From Giardia muris (Eukaryota; Fornicata; Diplomonadida; Hexamitidae), in assembly GCA_006247105.1 (NCBI GenBank), contig CM016927.1, forward strand, positions 1,116,001 to 1,180,000: a stretch of DNA of 64,000 nucleotides, written 5' to 3'. The notes below the pieces were generated by a model. That model did no database searches. It was given only the letters and a program-made list of their open reading frames with translations, and was not told where the DNA came from. A program made the translations under genes and the position numbers. Each line of letters begins with the position of its first letter. Positions within the stretch are counted from its first letter, which is position 1. Shown piece after piece: positions 17,433 to 26,668 of the stretch.

Positions 17433-19440
17433 ACGGAGGAGGGCTTGGGAGCCAAACGGAAAGCGCTAGCGCGGCGGTCTGTAAACCTTGCTCCTGCTCA
17501 AGCCGATCGCAACGCTCCAGGACTTCAGTCCAACCGGCTCGGAACTCAAGTTCTAACTCACGAATTTCACGATGAGGAACTGCTAGGAGCTGCTCGTTTG
17601 AGGTGAACGAGACGGAGAGCTTACTGAGAACTGCAACCCATAAGGCGGTGAGGATACTTGTGCGCATGAGTCCCTGTATTACCATTCCGATTTCATGAGT
17701 GACCTCCAAAGAGGCTAAGGCATCAGCAAAGACTGAGCGGAGGTCACAGTCGACAGCCTCCGCCTTTCCGAAGTCCAGGAGTGCATGGTCGTGAATGTAG
17801 GTGTTATAACTGGAGACGAAGGACATCATTAGATATAAGGTTCTAGTGACGCTAACGAAGACGGGGGCGACCAAGGTCCCTGTCGTTCTCTCCCGCCGTA
17901 GGGTTGCAAAGTCCCGTTGTCTTGTATGCTCTCCAATCCCGATAACCATCAGCTTCTTCCCGTTCGCGTCAATAATCCCTTGTCCAGAGTGATAGACGAA
18001 GGTTAGCCTCTTCTCTATTTGTCGCAGTTCGGTAAGGGCCCAATGCAAGCTGACCTGCGCAAACGCCGTCAGGCGACAGAAAATGCTAATGGTCTCGATG
18101 AGACTCTCCGCGGATGCCTCTAAGAAGAAGTGTGCTAAGCCGATCTGTGCCGCATGCTGCTCGTCCGCGCGTGCATAAATCAGACCAACTTCGATGTAAG
18201 GTAACGAGTTGGCTAGAGTGATCGGGACGCTGGAAGGTTGCGTTGCAGTATCCTTCTCCAATCCCGCTTGAACCTGTGCTATACTCTCAGGGCTAATGAC
18301 CTTCTTGAGGTGGTTTGCAAAGAAGCCGGAGTCAACCCCCTGTACAATTGAATGGAGCTTGAGGAGGAAGGAGGTGGGAATGGTGACTATCCCGACTTTA
18401 TCCAATGAGGAGTATGAAATTGTCTCACAAAGGTGTCCGAAGAGCCCAACCGCCGCCTCGTGGTAAAAAACGGCCTCCACATTATGCACAAAGAGCTGGG
18501 AGACCCATGCGCACAGCCGTTGCTTCTGTTCGAGTAACGTGTTCGAGAGCTGATAATTGACATCAACGATGAAGTCCCGAATGATCTCAGTGTCATGGAT
18601 GGCCCATGGGTCGCTAAGGAAGAGGATAGGGACGACCGACCTCTGGAAGTGGGCAATATCCTCAAGAAGCGTTGCATATAGCACCGTCCCCTTCTCTTGC
18701 TCCGAAAGCAAAAGCCGGGTCGTCCTGCCCTCCTTCGCGTCATCTTCATCAGTGGGTGCGCCATGAGTTGAGATAATGACTGTTCGGAGCACCAAGTTGA
18801 CCAGGAACGCGTATGCCTTCAAGGGTGCATACAGGTTTGTAAAGAAGGCAGGAAGAGAGTGATCAACGACCTGAATATCGAAAGTGGTAATAGAAAGGAC
18901 TTCCCCGTTAAGCCCCCGTTTGAAGGACATATCCTCAAGCAAGGAGATCGAAAAGGCGACCCGACAGGCACGAACCACCCTTGCAACTGTCTCCGATTGC
19001 TCATGGTTTTGATATAGTGAGTGCAGTTCGTCTAGAAGACGTGCTGACGCGCTATTGGGCGAGACGAGCGGCTCGGCCACAAACCATCCAAGACGCTCCA
19101 GTACCTCGGGGAATAAGCGGAGGTCATTCCTCTCAACCATAGCAAGCGCCCTGGAAGGAGCTGTTGGAGATGACCCCGCACGTTCGAGAATCTCGACGCG
19201 TAAGGCCACTAACTCCTGCTCGATGCAGTCTGTGAAGGCTAGGAGCGTCGGGGTGAATGGGAGGGGTAAGATATAACGGGATGGATACTCTGCATAAGAA
19301 CCGACGAGACGTGCCTGCTCAACCATCCGGAGGAGCAACGAAAGCTGGTGGAGCCGCTCCAGGAGGGCTCGCTGGCTCTGTGTCACCCCTGGGGCGTCTG
19401 AAGCTAGGGAAGAGAGGCCCAAGACGTTAACGATGTCCAT
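17425..19440 (-). CDS. Candidate gamma-tubulin complex (GCP/Spc97-98-like) protein
   Basis: A mainly helical 671-residue protein. The order of motifs resembles gamma-tubulin complex proteins: a first helical unit with a bundle ending near WFVAEPLVSPNSASARLLDELH, a segment FLLKLHSIVQGVDSGFF like the GCP 'L..LK.Y.L...GDFF' element, and a C-terminal part in which RTLYLMMSFVSSYNTYIHD and EVTHEIGMVIQGLM resemble the GCP2 domain (M..F...L..Y and H..FL). This rests on pattern memory, not alignment. I chose ATG at 19440, preceded by an A/T-rich initiator; an ATG at 19497 would overlap the opposite gene. Alternative: an unrelated helical-repeat vesicle-tethering protein. Confidence 0.5.
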   Translation of the reverse strand: MDIVNVLGLSSLASDAPGVTQSQRALLERLHQLSLLLRMVEQARLVGSYAEYPSRYILPLPFTPTLLAFTDCIEQELVALRVEILERAGSSPTAPSRALAMVERNDLRLFPEVLERLGWFVAEPLVSPNSASARLLDELHSLYQNHEQSETVARVVRACRVAFSISLLEDMSFKRGLNGEVLSITTFDIQVVDHSLPAFFTNLYAPLKAYAFLVNLVLRTVIISTHGAPTDEDDAKEGRTTRLLLSEQEKGTVLYATLLEDIAHFQRSVVPILFLSDPWAIHDTEIIRDFIVDVNYQLSNTLLEQKQRLCAWVSQLFVHNVEAVFYHEAAVGLFGHLCETISYSSLDKVGIVTIPTSFLLKLHSIVQGVDSGFFANHLKKVISPESIAQVQAGLEKDTATQPSSVPITLANSLPYIEVGLIYARADEQHAAQIGLAHFFLEASAESLIETISIFCRLTAFAQVSLHWALTELRQIEKRLTFVYHSGQGIIDANGKKLMVIGIGEHTRQRDFATLRRERTTGTLVAPVFVSVTRTLYLMMSFVSSYNTYIHDHALLDFGKAEAVDCDLRSVFADALASLEVTHEIGMVIQGLMRTSILTALWVAVLSKLSVSFTSNEQLLAVPHREIRELELEFRAGWTEVLERCDRLEQEQGLQTAALALSVWLPSPPPSN

Positions 19441-19459
19441 ACTTGTAATCGAAAAGAAA
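19441..19459. promoter_or_regulatory. 19-base divergent promoter
   Basis: The sequence between the chosen starts at 19440 (minus) and 19460 (plus) is A/T-rich (AATCGAAAAGAAA on the plus strand), matching Giardia initiators in both directions. This supports these two starts over the overlapping ATGs near 19496. Confidence 0.45.
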
Positions 19460-20155
19460 ATGGTGAGTCCTCGCGTCAAGTCTCGCTGGTCAATCATGTT
19501 TCACGTCAATATGCGCCGCGATAAGCAGAGCTACAAGGTCACGGACTTCAAGTCATCGACCCTCAAGGTCTGCGAGTATACGGACGATCTCGATGAGATC
19601 CTGCGAGCATTTAATACCCTCCCAGCCTTGGAGAAGATCGTCCAGGCGAATATCTCCGTCTTCCGCGACGAGATCGAGAGCCTTTGGGAGCATCACGAGA
19701 ATTCGAAGGGGTACATCATTCGCTTTCACTTCACTCGCAATCCGCCTTTGGAGACGAATACTGCTGCCTCCGAGGCTCTAACCGACAGCACCCTGACGGC
19801 AAGTCAGTACCAGCCGATGCATACGCTGGATATAGGCAAGATCGAACAGTTCTGGAACTGGCTCTTCGTGATGATTATAACGTCCAGATTTGAGAAGGGA
19901 ACCGAGCCCACCATCAATGGGATTTACCTCAAGATCGTCAAGCAGGGGACCATCACCTTCGAGATCTGGTGCAAGACGAGGCCAGGAGTCCTAGCGGTTA
20001 ACGAGGATCTCAAACGCATCATAGATAAGGTCAACATTTTCGAGGACCAGAACACAACCCAGAAGTTCACGTCAGGCTTCAAACAGATCGATATCTCCGG
20101 GGCCAGCCGTAAGCCCCCGAACACGAAGAACGCGTTTAATCGCAATAGGGAGTGA
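19460..20155 (+). CDS. Divergent eIF4E-family cap-binding protein
   Basis: A 231-residue eIF4E homologue. Landmarks in order are SRWSIM (residues 8-13, matching NRWALW), LWEHHENSKG (75-84, matching MWEDE-N-GG), an IEQFWNWL helix, and GTITFEIWCKT (from about 163, matching the IAIWTTE strand). The cap-sandwich Trp equivalent to human W102 and its Glu103 neighbour are kept (W76, E77), and so is the W166 equivalent (W170). Human W56 is replaced by Met13, and the W73 used to bind eIF4G is replaced by Leu. Giardia is known to have two eIF4E proteins with different cap preferences; which one this is cannot be told. Start at 19460 is favoured because the RW motif needs it and an A-rich initiator precedes it. 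The stop lies 3 bases from the next convergent gene. Confidence 0.75.
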   Translation: MVSPRVKSRWSIMFHVNMRRDKQSYKVTDFKSSTLKVCEYTDDLDEILRAFNTLPALEKIVQANISVFRDEIESLWEHHENSKGYIIRFHFTRNPPLETNTAASEALTDSTLTASQYQPMHTLDIGKIEQFWNWLFVMIITSRFEKGTEPTINGIYLKIVKQGTITFEIWCKTRPGVLAVNEDLKRIIDKVNIFEDQNTTQKFTSGFKQIDISGASRKPPNTKNAFNRNRE

Positions 20156-20158
20156 GCC

Positions 20159-23100
20159 CTACTTCGTTGGGTTGAGGTCCGACATCGTGAGTATATTCCC
20201 TCTGAGTCGGGGCTGTGTTGCGGCCCGTTCGGGTGTGGGAAGCCCGACCTGTAGATCAAGAGTGTGCGCGCTGTGAACCGGTTTTGACGAGGCTCTGACG
20301 TCATGTCGCAGCATTATCCTGGAGGAGGGGCTCGATACCTGCGAAGGAGCAGTCGTCATCAAGGGAGGTAACGTCGACCCAGACGTCGCTATTCCTGACA
20401 CCCATTCTCCATTTCGGTCCACGGTCCCAGAGACTATTGAAGGGAGGACGGTGGCGGACTGTCGAGACTTCTGACCCAATATGCTCTTACTTGCCGCCCG
20501 AACGGTGCTTGGTGTCATGGAACTCGTAACAATCGGCGCCAATGACTCTGCTCCAGTCCTTCCGGAGTTCTGCGCGTCACGAGAGGCGATAGCTAAAGGC
20601 TTGTGGCCTAAGGCCGAAACCGTCCGTATTTGTCGACCCCTTTGTGTCCCGGCTAGAACGCTCGTTGCATGTATTTGCTTACTTTGTAGCTGGCCTTCCT
20701 CGTGATCGGTTGGTAGGGAAACATGCTGCTGCACCGTATTGACATGAAGAACCGCCCCATTTGCCAGAGAAATATGCTCACTGTGGGAATGACTATCTAT
20801 TTCAGGCTCCAATAGCCGAGGAAGTCCCAAATCCGTCGCTTCTGACGGATTGATGACGCTATCAGACTCGGGAACGACATTTCCTTCGATATGTACTGAT
20901 TGGTCAACGTTCCCCCCAACAGTGTTGAGTAATGCAACGTAGTCGGCTCCAGACCCAGCGGTGTATCCATGTCGTGATTCAGTCTGCTGAAGCATCGTCC
21001 GTGGCTTCTCTCTCTTCTCCACAGTGCTACCGGCGGCGGAAAGGAGAAACTCAGGTTCGACCTTCTCGGGTTCTCGACGTGTAGCTATTCGTGGGATGGT
21101 GCTCCCAAACGCCGAGGAGACGGCATGAAGCCCACGAGTCCCGGAAGAGAAGCGTGCACTGGCCTCGATTAGTTCTTGTAAGCGTGCTTGAAGACGATCC
21201 ATTGTGTCCTCTGGACCCGGAAGCAATGATACATTTGGATTTATGAGGTCAGGCTCCATGATGGAATCAGAGGAGAGCGCTCCTTCTTGCTTCGATTGTC
21301 GGGCACGATTCTGCTGCCCTCCAAAGATGACATTGACGAGTGTGAGTGTCTTGTCATTCAGTTGTAACGCGTTCTTCGGAGGCTCTAGGCTTTCTAGAAG
21401 CTCGTAGTCCTTTCGACCCGGTGGGATGGAACGGAGTCTCAAGTTGTACCCACGTGGATGCTCTCCAAACGTCGGGAGCCACATCCCGCTACTATGGTAT
21501 TTGTAACGCTCTACGGGGACGTCTTTCCCGTAGTAACGGATCCGAAGGAACTCAGTGATGTCCGAAGGTCGTGTTGTGGAGTTCTGCATACGCATAAAGT
21601 TATCATTGAGCTCATGAAAGGCCTCGACACGCCGTTGGTCAAGACGCATTTGGATGAAGCCAGCCTCCTCGTAGAGTCTCTGGAAGACATCCTCGACGTC
21701 ATTGATGCGGTCGTTGTCAAAGGGGGTGTTGGATAGCATAAACCGAGAGGATAAAAGCCCACTCCGTCGAAGGATGTCGTTCGCAATGCTCATCGCCAGG
21801 GCCGCCCGTTCCTTGCTCGCGACCTCTGACTGGTCTGCAGCGAACGCCTCGGAATCGATGACGTCGTGACGCGTCTGGACGGCCTTGTTCGTTAGCCCAA
21901 GCTGCTTGTACACCTCCTTATGGATTTGTTCGAGAACGTACTGAACGTAGGAGGTCGCAGACTCCAGGTCACGAATCTCGTTAACGAGGTTCTCTGCTAC
22001 CGACGTATAGAGTCGAGTGGGCTTCTTACCACGGGGCTCAGGGTTTGAAATGCTTCGACAAGGCCCCATGAATCCACTAAGCTGGGAGGTGTCAATGCAG
22101 CTATAGTCATTCATAAGAGGGTTACTGATGGAGCGCCGTGCAGGTTTTGAGGCAGGTCCAACACACCAACCCTCATCTTCATAGTACGATACGGAGGCGG
22201 CCGTTTGTTCCAACTTCTCACTCACACGAAGGCTATATTCATTAACCAGAGAGATGGGGACAATAAGCTCCTTTGGGCCTTGTGCCTGGAGATACTCTCG
22301 AAAGATTTGCCTCTTCGCCCGAACGACACGTCGGTGTCCCTCGGCGATCTTTTGCTTGCGAGCTGCAGCCTTTAAGCGCAGTTTCATGTTCCGAAGCTTC
22401 TCCAGGGCGAGGAACTGGCGGTAGCAACGCATTGCATGGGCGCGCTTGAACTCGAGTACCTTGTCGTAGATATGACGCTGGATTAGCTCTGCTCGTTGCT
22501 GAGAGACGGGATGGACGGATACTTGGTAGAGAGGTCGTACACGCTTCTTCTGATGAATAGTACCCATACCAAGGTCGCTATCACACTTGCTCGAGGACGG
22601 GAACACCTCCGAGAGAATATCCTTCGCCTCTTCGCGCATCCTATGTGCGTTCTTCTCGGCACACGTTCTAGGACGATTATCGAGAGTATCAGTTCTGACT
22701 CTATGACGAAGAGGATACGGGCCAGCACGAGCGTCAAGATCGCACGCCCCATAGTGCTTGAACGTCCCCGACCTCGAAACGGCGTCAAGAACCTCGTTAT
22801 CGGACTTACCAGAGAATGGATGATACTGACGTGAAGCATGAGGAGTCGGAACGGATGACACACGGGTGACACTCCGATGGTATTGCTCATACAGCTTCCG
22901 CGACGGCAGGTTAGAGAAGAGTGTCTCAAGCTCTGGGCATGGGAGGGGGCGAAGCTGCGTAAAGAGTCGTCGTCGATTCTTCGAAGGACAGTTGACCGAG
23001 GGAAGGTCGAGGTCTCTACTCACCTCCACCAGGATCGAGTTATCTGAGAACTCCGGGAGACGATCATACTGATCCAGCTCGGCGAGGTTATCCTTGAAGA

Positions 23101-25819
23101 GAGGATCAACCGTGTGAACGTCGTTAACGACGAGATATTCTTGGACGTCCCGCGGCTCGACCACCCCCAGATCGAGCCCACGCTCGGCCAGGAAGGCGGC
23201 AAACTCGGGACACTCGGGATCACACCCTGTCATGCCATACAACTTGTCGAAGATGTCGTAGTCGCTTGCCTCGGAAAACTCATACCGATTGAGGTCGTTA
23301 TCAGAAACTTCCATGAAATCGATGAAGGAACCATCGAAGTCCGTGAACTCGTCCGACGGCTCGTCCCCAGCCCCAATACTGACGATGGCGATGCTATCCG
23401 GGGGATGGGTCCCAGAAGCCATTTGCTTTTGTAGTCGCTCGGAAACCTCTTGGCATAGTGCAGTATTCTTACGAGAAAGAATATTAGTCTTGAAAAGCTC
23501 TTCTTCTAGGTCTCTTCGGTCCTTATCAGGAAGCTTTGAGAGGAGTTCCTGCATATCCGGGACGATGGCCACCCGTTGTTCTGGAGGTGCGTCAGGGATC
23601 AATTGTGTGCCTGCAGGACTAATTCCCGTTCCAATCTCTGGAGCTCGAGAAAGGCTTCCCCAACGCTTCGGCCCCACGGCCATGATGCTTAGAGATGAGT
23701 CAGGCATAGGGCTTTCAAGGCCTGCGATAGACCCACGCAAGCTCTGATGGTCAAGACTTACGCGGTCACCAGTCTCCTCCACAAAGTCCGTGAACTCTTC
23801 GACGCCAACGTTCCTGTGACAGTGCGGACACACGAAATCAGGCGGGGGGCCGTCACGCGTCGGTTCGAAGCGAATCGGGGTGTCCTCGTATCCTGAGGGC
23901 TCATCAAAGAGGTTCGACATCCGTCGCGTGGCGTTGTGAATGGAGGGCATCCAGGAGCGACCTATGTTCTTGCCCTTGCGAGGAGCCTGGGCCGTCGTGT
24001 CAGAGGCCACATCGTTCGTCAACACTAGTCGAGTTTCTGCAGCTATGTCTCCCTCCCAGTCAATTGACCCATTGCTGTCGAACGAGCTATTGAAGTCTTT
24101 GACCTTCTCATTAACAACCTCGCCCAAGCTAGCCGCAAGTCGGTGAAGAATGACTTGCTCCGTGTCTCCATCCTTGATCTTGATCCCGTAACCCTTTAGG
24201 AGCGCCTTACGGATCCAATATAGCATGTCGAGCTGCTTGTCGATCGCTAGGGGCGTGGCCCGGGCCTCGAAGGGCTCGAAGGGGTGCGACTTCAAACGGC
24301 CTCCATGCGTGTACTCCAGAAACTTCTTGTAGGTCAGGATCTTCCGGCGGTGCTGCAGCTCGTTGTGGCGGTAGCGCTTGAGGTCCGCGTAGATGGGCTC
24401 GAGGTCTCCAGAGACTAGCTTCTCCAAGGCCTCGACGTCACCCTTGAGCTTCTCTACCATAATGGCCCGCTGATCAAGCTGATTAGACTGCTGGATGTAG
24501 GGCAACGCCTGCGACGGCTGAATAAGTGGGAGAGACATGTCCAACTCGGCCGCGACTGGATGGTCAGGAAAACCGTTCTCAGGGGTGATGGCTGCCAAGT
24601 CCTCGAGGGTATATGGCTGCAGGGAGCTCGTCATTGAGCGGATGTCATAGCCTGTGAGCTTAAAGACATACTTCTCGAGGTTGTCACGACGTGCGCTGAC
24701 GATCTCGAGCCTCTCCGAGGCCGTCTCGAGTTCTCGCGTCCTCGAAGAAAGCTCCTCCTTCATGTGCTTTAGTTGCCGCAGCTGCTTCTCGAGATCGAGG
24801 ATATATGCGTTCTTGTGCTCCAACTTGTCAAGCAACTGGCCCTTTGTCTGATTAACGTCCTCAAGCACTGGTTCCGGCTGGTCATAGCCTAGACAGACGC
24901 CACCCTCGCTTCCATCGAAGGACTCCGTGATATCCCCGTTGATCAATCGAAGGCGGTAGTTACGCTCCTGTGCACGCTTCTCTAGCTCAGCCCGACTCTG
25001 CTCCTCCTCGACCTCACGCTTGCATTGGGTACTATGCAGAAGAACGCCCTTGATTCCGAAGCTTTGCCCGAGCTTCACGTACTCGTTGCGCATAAGGCTC
25101 ATGAGGAGCCGCCGGCTCTTAGACGACTCGGCAAGGTACATATCACCCAGTGACTTCTTCTGGAAGAGCATCTCTTTGAGCCGCGCGATTTCCGTAAGAA
25201 ACCGAGTCTTCTCTCGGATGTTGCGGTCAACTATCGAGACGCGGGCCATCTCCGAGACGTTGTGAAGGAGCTGAGACTGAGCGAAAGCTAGGGTCAGGTC
25301 GAAGATCTCGGCGACGTCGGCTTCGTGCTCCTGGATATGCTTTGCGATGCAGTCAACGACACAGTACTCGACCTCGCGCTTGAGGAAGACGTTTACGGAC
25401 GCGTGTAAGAACCTAGAAAGCTTATCGATGAAGGGGTCAAAGATGGGGAGAACAGAACGGGCTTGAGTGTGATCAGTCCGGATGTCACAGTGGAGGATGT
25501 CCTCGAACATCACATACATCTTCCGATTAGCGATGTCCGTCCGAAGCTGTAGAAGGGCGGTCTCGAGCATTGTGTCGAAGCGGTCCCGAATCGTCGCGGT
25601 CGACTGCGCCAGGACCTCTCGCGCGGACGCGCCCATGAGGCTGAGGTTCTGCTCGTGCTTCTCGATGGACTGCTCGTCGGGGTTATGCATCAGGACTCGA
25701 GTGCCTCTTCCAGGAGGAGCTCGGGAGAGAGAGACGCTCGAGCCGGAGGAGAAGAGAGTTCGGTGGTGGTTGTCGGAGATGGCCTCGTGAAGAGACGCCT
25801 CCAACTCACTTTCATGCAT
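20159..25819 (-). CDS. Very large coiled-coil protein (1886 residues)
   Basis: Function unknown. Residues 1-230 are helical; about 280-420 form a coiled coil (LRQLKHMKEELSSRTRELET); a lone zinc-ribbon-like knuckle VCPHCHRN lies near residue 668; an Arg/Lys-rich helical stretch around 1130-1190 (CYRQFLALEKLRNMKLRL) could bind calmodulin or tubulin in IQ-like fashion; the last ~450 residues are Ser/Thr-rich and probably disordered. The size and composition fit a basal-body, axonemal or disc scaffold, but no known family is recognised. ATG at 25819 faces the RIIa-domain gene on the other strand. Its stop is three bases beyond that of the eIF4E gene. Confidence 0.85.
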   Translation of the reverse strand: MHESELEASLHEAISDNHHRTLFSSGSSVSLSRAPPGRGTRVLMHNPDEQSIEKHEQNLSLMGASAREVLAQSTATIRDRFDTMLETALLQLRTDIANRKMYVMFEDILHCDIRTDHTQARSVLPIFDPFIDKLSRFLHASVNVFLKREVEYCVVDCIAKHIQEHEADVAEIFDLTLAFAQSQLLHNVSEMARVSIVDRNIREKTRFLTEIARLKEMLFQKKSLGDMYLAESSKSRRLLMSLMRNEYVKLGQSFGIKGVLLHSTQCKREVEEEQSRAELEKRAQERNYRLRLINGDITESFDGSEGGVCLGYDQPEPVLEDVNQTKGQLLDKLEHKNAYILDLEKQLRQLKHMKEELSSRTRELETASERLEIVSARRDNLEKYVFKLTGYDIRSMTSSLQPYTLEDLAAITPENGFPDHPVAAELDMSLPLIQPSQALPYIQQSNQLDQRAIMVEKLKGDVEALEKLVSGDLEPIYADLKRYRHNELQHRRKILTYKKFLEYTHGGRLKSHPFEPFEARATPLAIDKQLDMLYWIRKALLKGYGIKIKDGDTEQVILHRLAASLGEVVNEKVKDFNSSFDSNGSIDWEGDIAAETRLVLTNDVASDTTAQAPRKGKNIGRSWMPSIHNATRRMSNLFDEPSGYEDTPIRFEPTRDGPPPDFVCPHCHRNVGVEEFTDFVEETGDRVSLDHQSLRGSIAGLESPMPDSSLSIMAVGPKRWGSLSRAPEIGTGISPAGTQLIPDAPPEQRVAIVPDMQELLSKLPDKDRRDLEEELFKTNILSRKNTALCQEVSERLQKQMASGTHPPDSIAIVSIGAGDEPSDEFTDFDGSFIDFMEVSDNDLNRYEFSEASDYDIFDKLYGMTGCDPECPEFAAFLAERGLDLGVVEPRDVQEYLVVNDVHTVDPLFKDNLAELDQYDRLPEFSDNSILVEVSRDLDLPSVNCPSKNRRRLFTQLRPLPCPELETLFSNLPSRKLYEQYHRSVTRVSSVPTPHASRQYHPFSGKSDNEVLDAVSRSGTFKHYGACDLDARAGPYPLRHRVRTDTLDNRPRTCAEKNAHRMREEAKDILSEVFPSSSKCDSDLGMGTIHQKKRVRPLYQVSVHPVSQQRAELIQRHIYDKVLEFKRAHAMRCYRQFLALEKLRNMKLRLKAAARKQKIAEGHRRVVRAKRQIFREYLQAQGPKELIVPISLVNEYSLRVSEKLEQTAASVSYYEDEGWCVGPASKPARRSISNPLMNDYSCIDTSQLSGFMGPCRSISNPEPRGKKPTRLYTSVAENLVNEIRDLESATSYVQYVLEQIHKEVYKQLGLTNKAVQTRHDVIDSEAFAADQSEVASKERAALAMSIANDILRRSGLLSSRFMLSNTPFDNDRINDVEDVFQRLYEEAGFIQMRLDQRRVEAFHELNDNFMRMQNSTTRPSDITEFLRIRYYGKDVPVERYKYHSSGMWLPTFGEHPRGYNLRLRSIPPGRKDYELLESLEPPKNALQLNDKTLTLVNVIFGGQQNRARQSKQEGALSSDSIMEPDLINPNVSLLPGPEDTMDRLQARLQELIEASARFSSGTRGLHAVSSAFGSTIPRIATRREPEKVEPEFLLSAAGSTVEKREKPRTMLQQTESRHGYTAGSGADYVALLNTVGGNVDQSVHIEGNVVPESDSVINPSEATDLGLPRLLEPEIDSHSHSEHISLANGAVLHVNTVQQHVSLPTDHEEGQLQSKQIHATSVLAGTQRGRQIRTVSALGHKPLAIASRDAQNSGRTGAESLAPIVTSSMTPSTVRAASKSILGQKSRQSATVLPSIVSGTVDRNGEWVSGIATSGSTLPPLMTTAPSQVSSPSSRIMLRHDVRASSKPVHSAHTLDLQVGLPTPERAATQPRLRGNILTMSDLNPTK

Positions 25820-25867
25820 ACCGGTGCCAAAATTCAGGCCCGAAAGGGGGACCCAAAAAGAAGGGGG

Positions 25868-26185
25868 ATGTCAAATCCAATCGATTTCCCGCTGCTCCAT
25901 GACAAACGGCTGCCTGAGACGCGTGAGAACCTGAATCTACCGCCGGTATGTGAGGGGCATACGGTCCCAGTTGTCAAGGGATCGTATTCGGAGTATACGT
26001 TCGATCTGGAACGAGAAGAACACTTGAAGAAGGAGGAGGTGGTGAAAGCTCATACTGAGTATCTTGAGGCGCATCCGGAGCTGAAGGACATTGTTAGCGA
26101 CTTTCTGACCAGCGTCCTCGTTGAGAAACCGGAGGACATCTATGAATACGCTATCACCTATTTCCAACCGGCCTTTCAGACGTAA
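25868..26185 (+). CDS. Small RIIa/DPY-30-like docking protein
   Basis: A 105-residue protein. The C-terminal ~40 residues (YLEAHPELKDIVSDFL, then PEDIYEYAITYF) match the RIIa/DPY-30 dimerisation-docking fold, including the Pro-Asp-Ile element and the terminal YF. Such domains dimerise and bind the amphipathic helices of A-kinase anchoring proteins, often in flagellar radial spokes. ATG at 25868 is preceded by CAAAAAGAA; an in-frame ATG at 25814 would overlap the opposite gene's start, so the shorter form is preferred. The N-terminal part is Pro-rich and unstructured. Confidence 0.7.
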   Translation: MSNPIDFPLLHDKRLPETRENLNLPPVCEGHTVPVVKGSYSEYTFDLEREEHLKKEEVVKAHTEYLEAHPELKDIVSDFLTSVLVEKPEDIYEYAITYFQPAFQT

Positions 26186-26278
26186 AGAGGTTGGAGGAGC
26201 ATGGGACATGGCCCCTTTTAGTCCTTCTTGATCCCTCTCGGCCCCTTCTATTTACACCTCCATCCCACATGCCACATA

Positions 26279-26575
26279 TCAAACCTCATCTTCGTCATCT
26301 GCACGGCTTTCCTGTAGGCGTATAGCATAGAGTCCCGGGATGTTCGGCTCGTTCCGTTGGCTCGTGAAGAGGGCGCGTCTGATGTAACTGGAGTTCTCGT
26401 TCAGGGTCAATAAGGCGACCAACCCATCGAAGCGAGTGAACGCCCTATTCGTTCCACAGTTGGGACAGGTCGCCTGTTGTCTCCAATGCTCGGTATCGAG
26501 GACGAACCGGCAATTGACGCAGGCCCTCAGCCGCTTGACGTCGTCCGGGACGTTCTTCAGCTCTGGTGTGATCAT
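26279..26575 (-). CDS. SPT4: Transcription elongation factor SPT4
   Basis: A 98-residue protein with the full SPT4 layout: LRACVNC (Cys19, Cys22) and CPNC (Cys37, Cys40) forming the zinc site, then FDGLVALL, a helix with SSYIRRA and the closing strand PGLYAIRL. SPT4 pairs with SPT5 (DSIF) to support RNA polymerase II processivity. The frame continues upstream to 26893, but that part is antisense to the ankyrin gene; ATG at 26575 gives the normal family length. A GT-repeat tract lies immediately upstream of the start. Confidence 0.92.
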   Translation of the reverse strand: MITPELKNVPDDVKRLRACVNCRFVLDTEHWRQQATCPNCGTNRAFTRFDGLVALLTLNENSSYIRRALFTSQRNEPNIPGLYAIRLQESRADDEDEV

Positions 26576-26578
26576 ATG

Positions 26579-26599
26579 CGTGTGTGTCCGTGTGTGTGT
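26579..26599. repeat. GT/CA dinucleotide tract upstream of SPT4
   Basis: A short GT-rich tract on the plus strand (two GTGTGTGT-type runs split by CC). It sits just 5' of the SPT4 start, read as CACACA on that strand, where an A/T-rich initiator would normally be expected. Such tracts can slip and vary in length between isolates. Confidence 0.7.
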
Positions 26600-26668
26600 A
26601 ATAAACACGCACTTCAATGAGGATTCTAAAACAAATCGGAGTTCCAGGCTCCAAGTATCCAAAGGGGA

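Noticed and set aside
20481..25790. Several + strand frames of 60-150 codons across the 1886-residue gene
   Set aside because: All lie antisense within a continuous 1886-codon frame and lack initiators and motifs.
25655..25867. Longer form of the RIIa-domain protein
   Set aside because: The extra part is antisense to the N-terminus of the 1886-residue gene and is low-complexity; an A-rich initiator precedes the shorter start.
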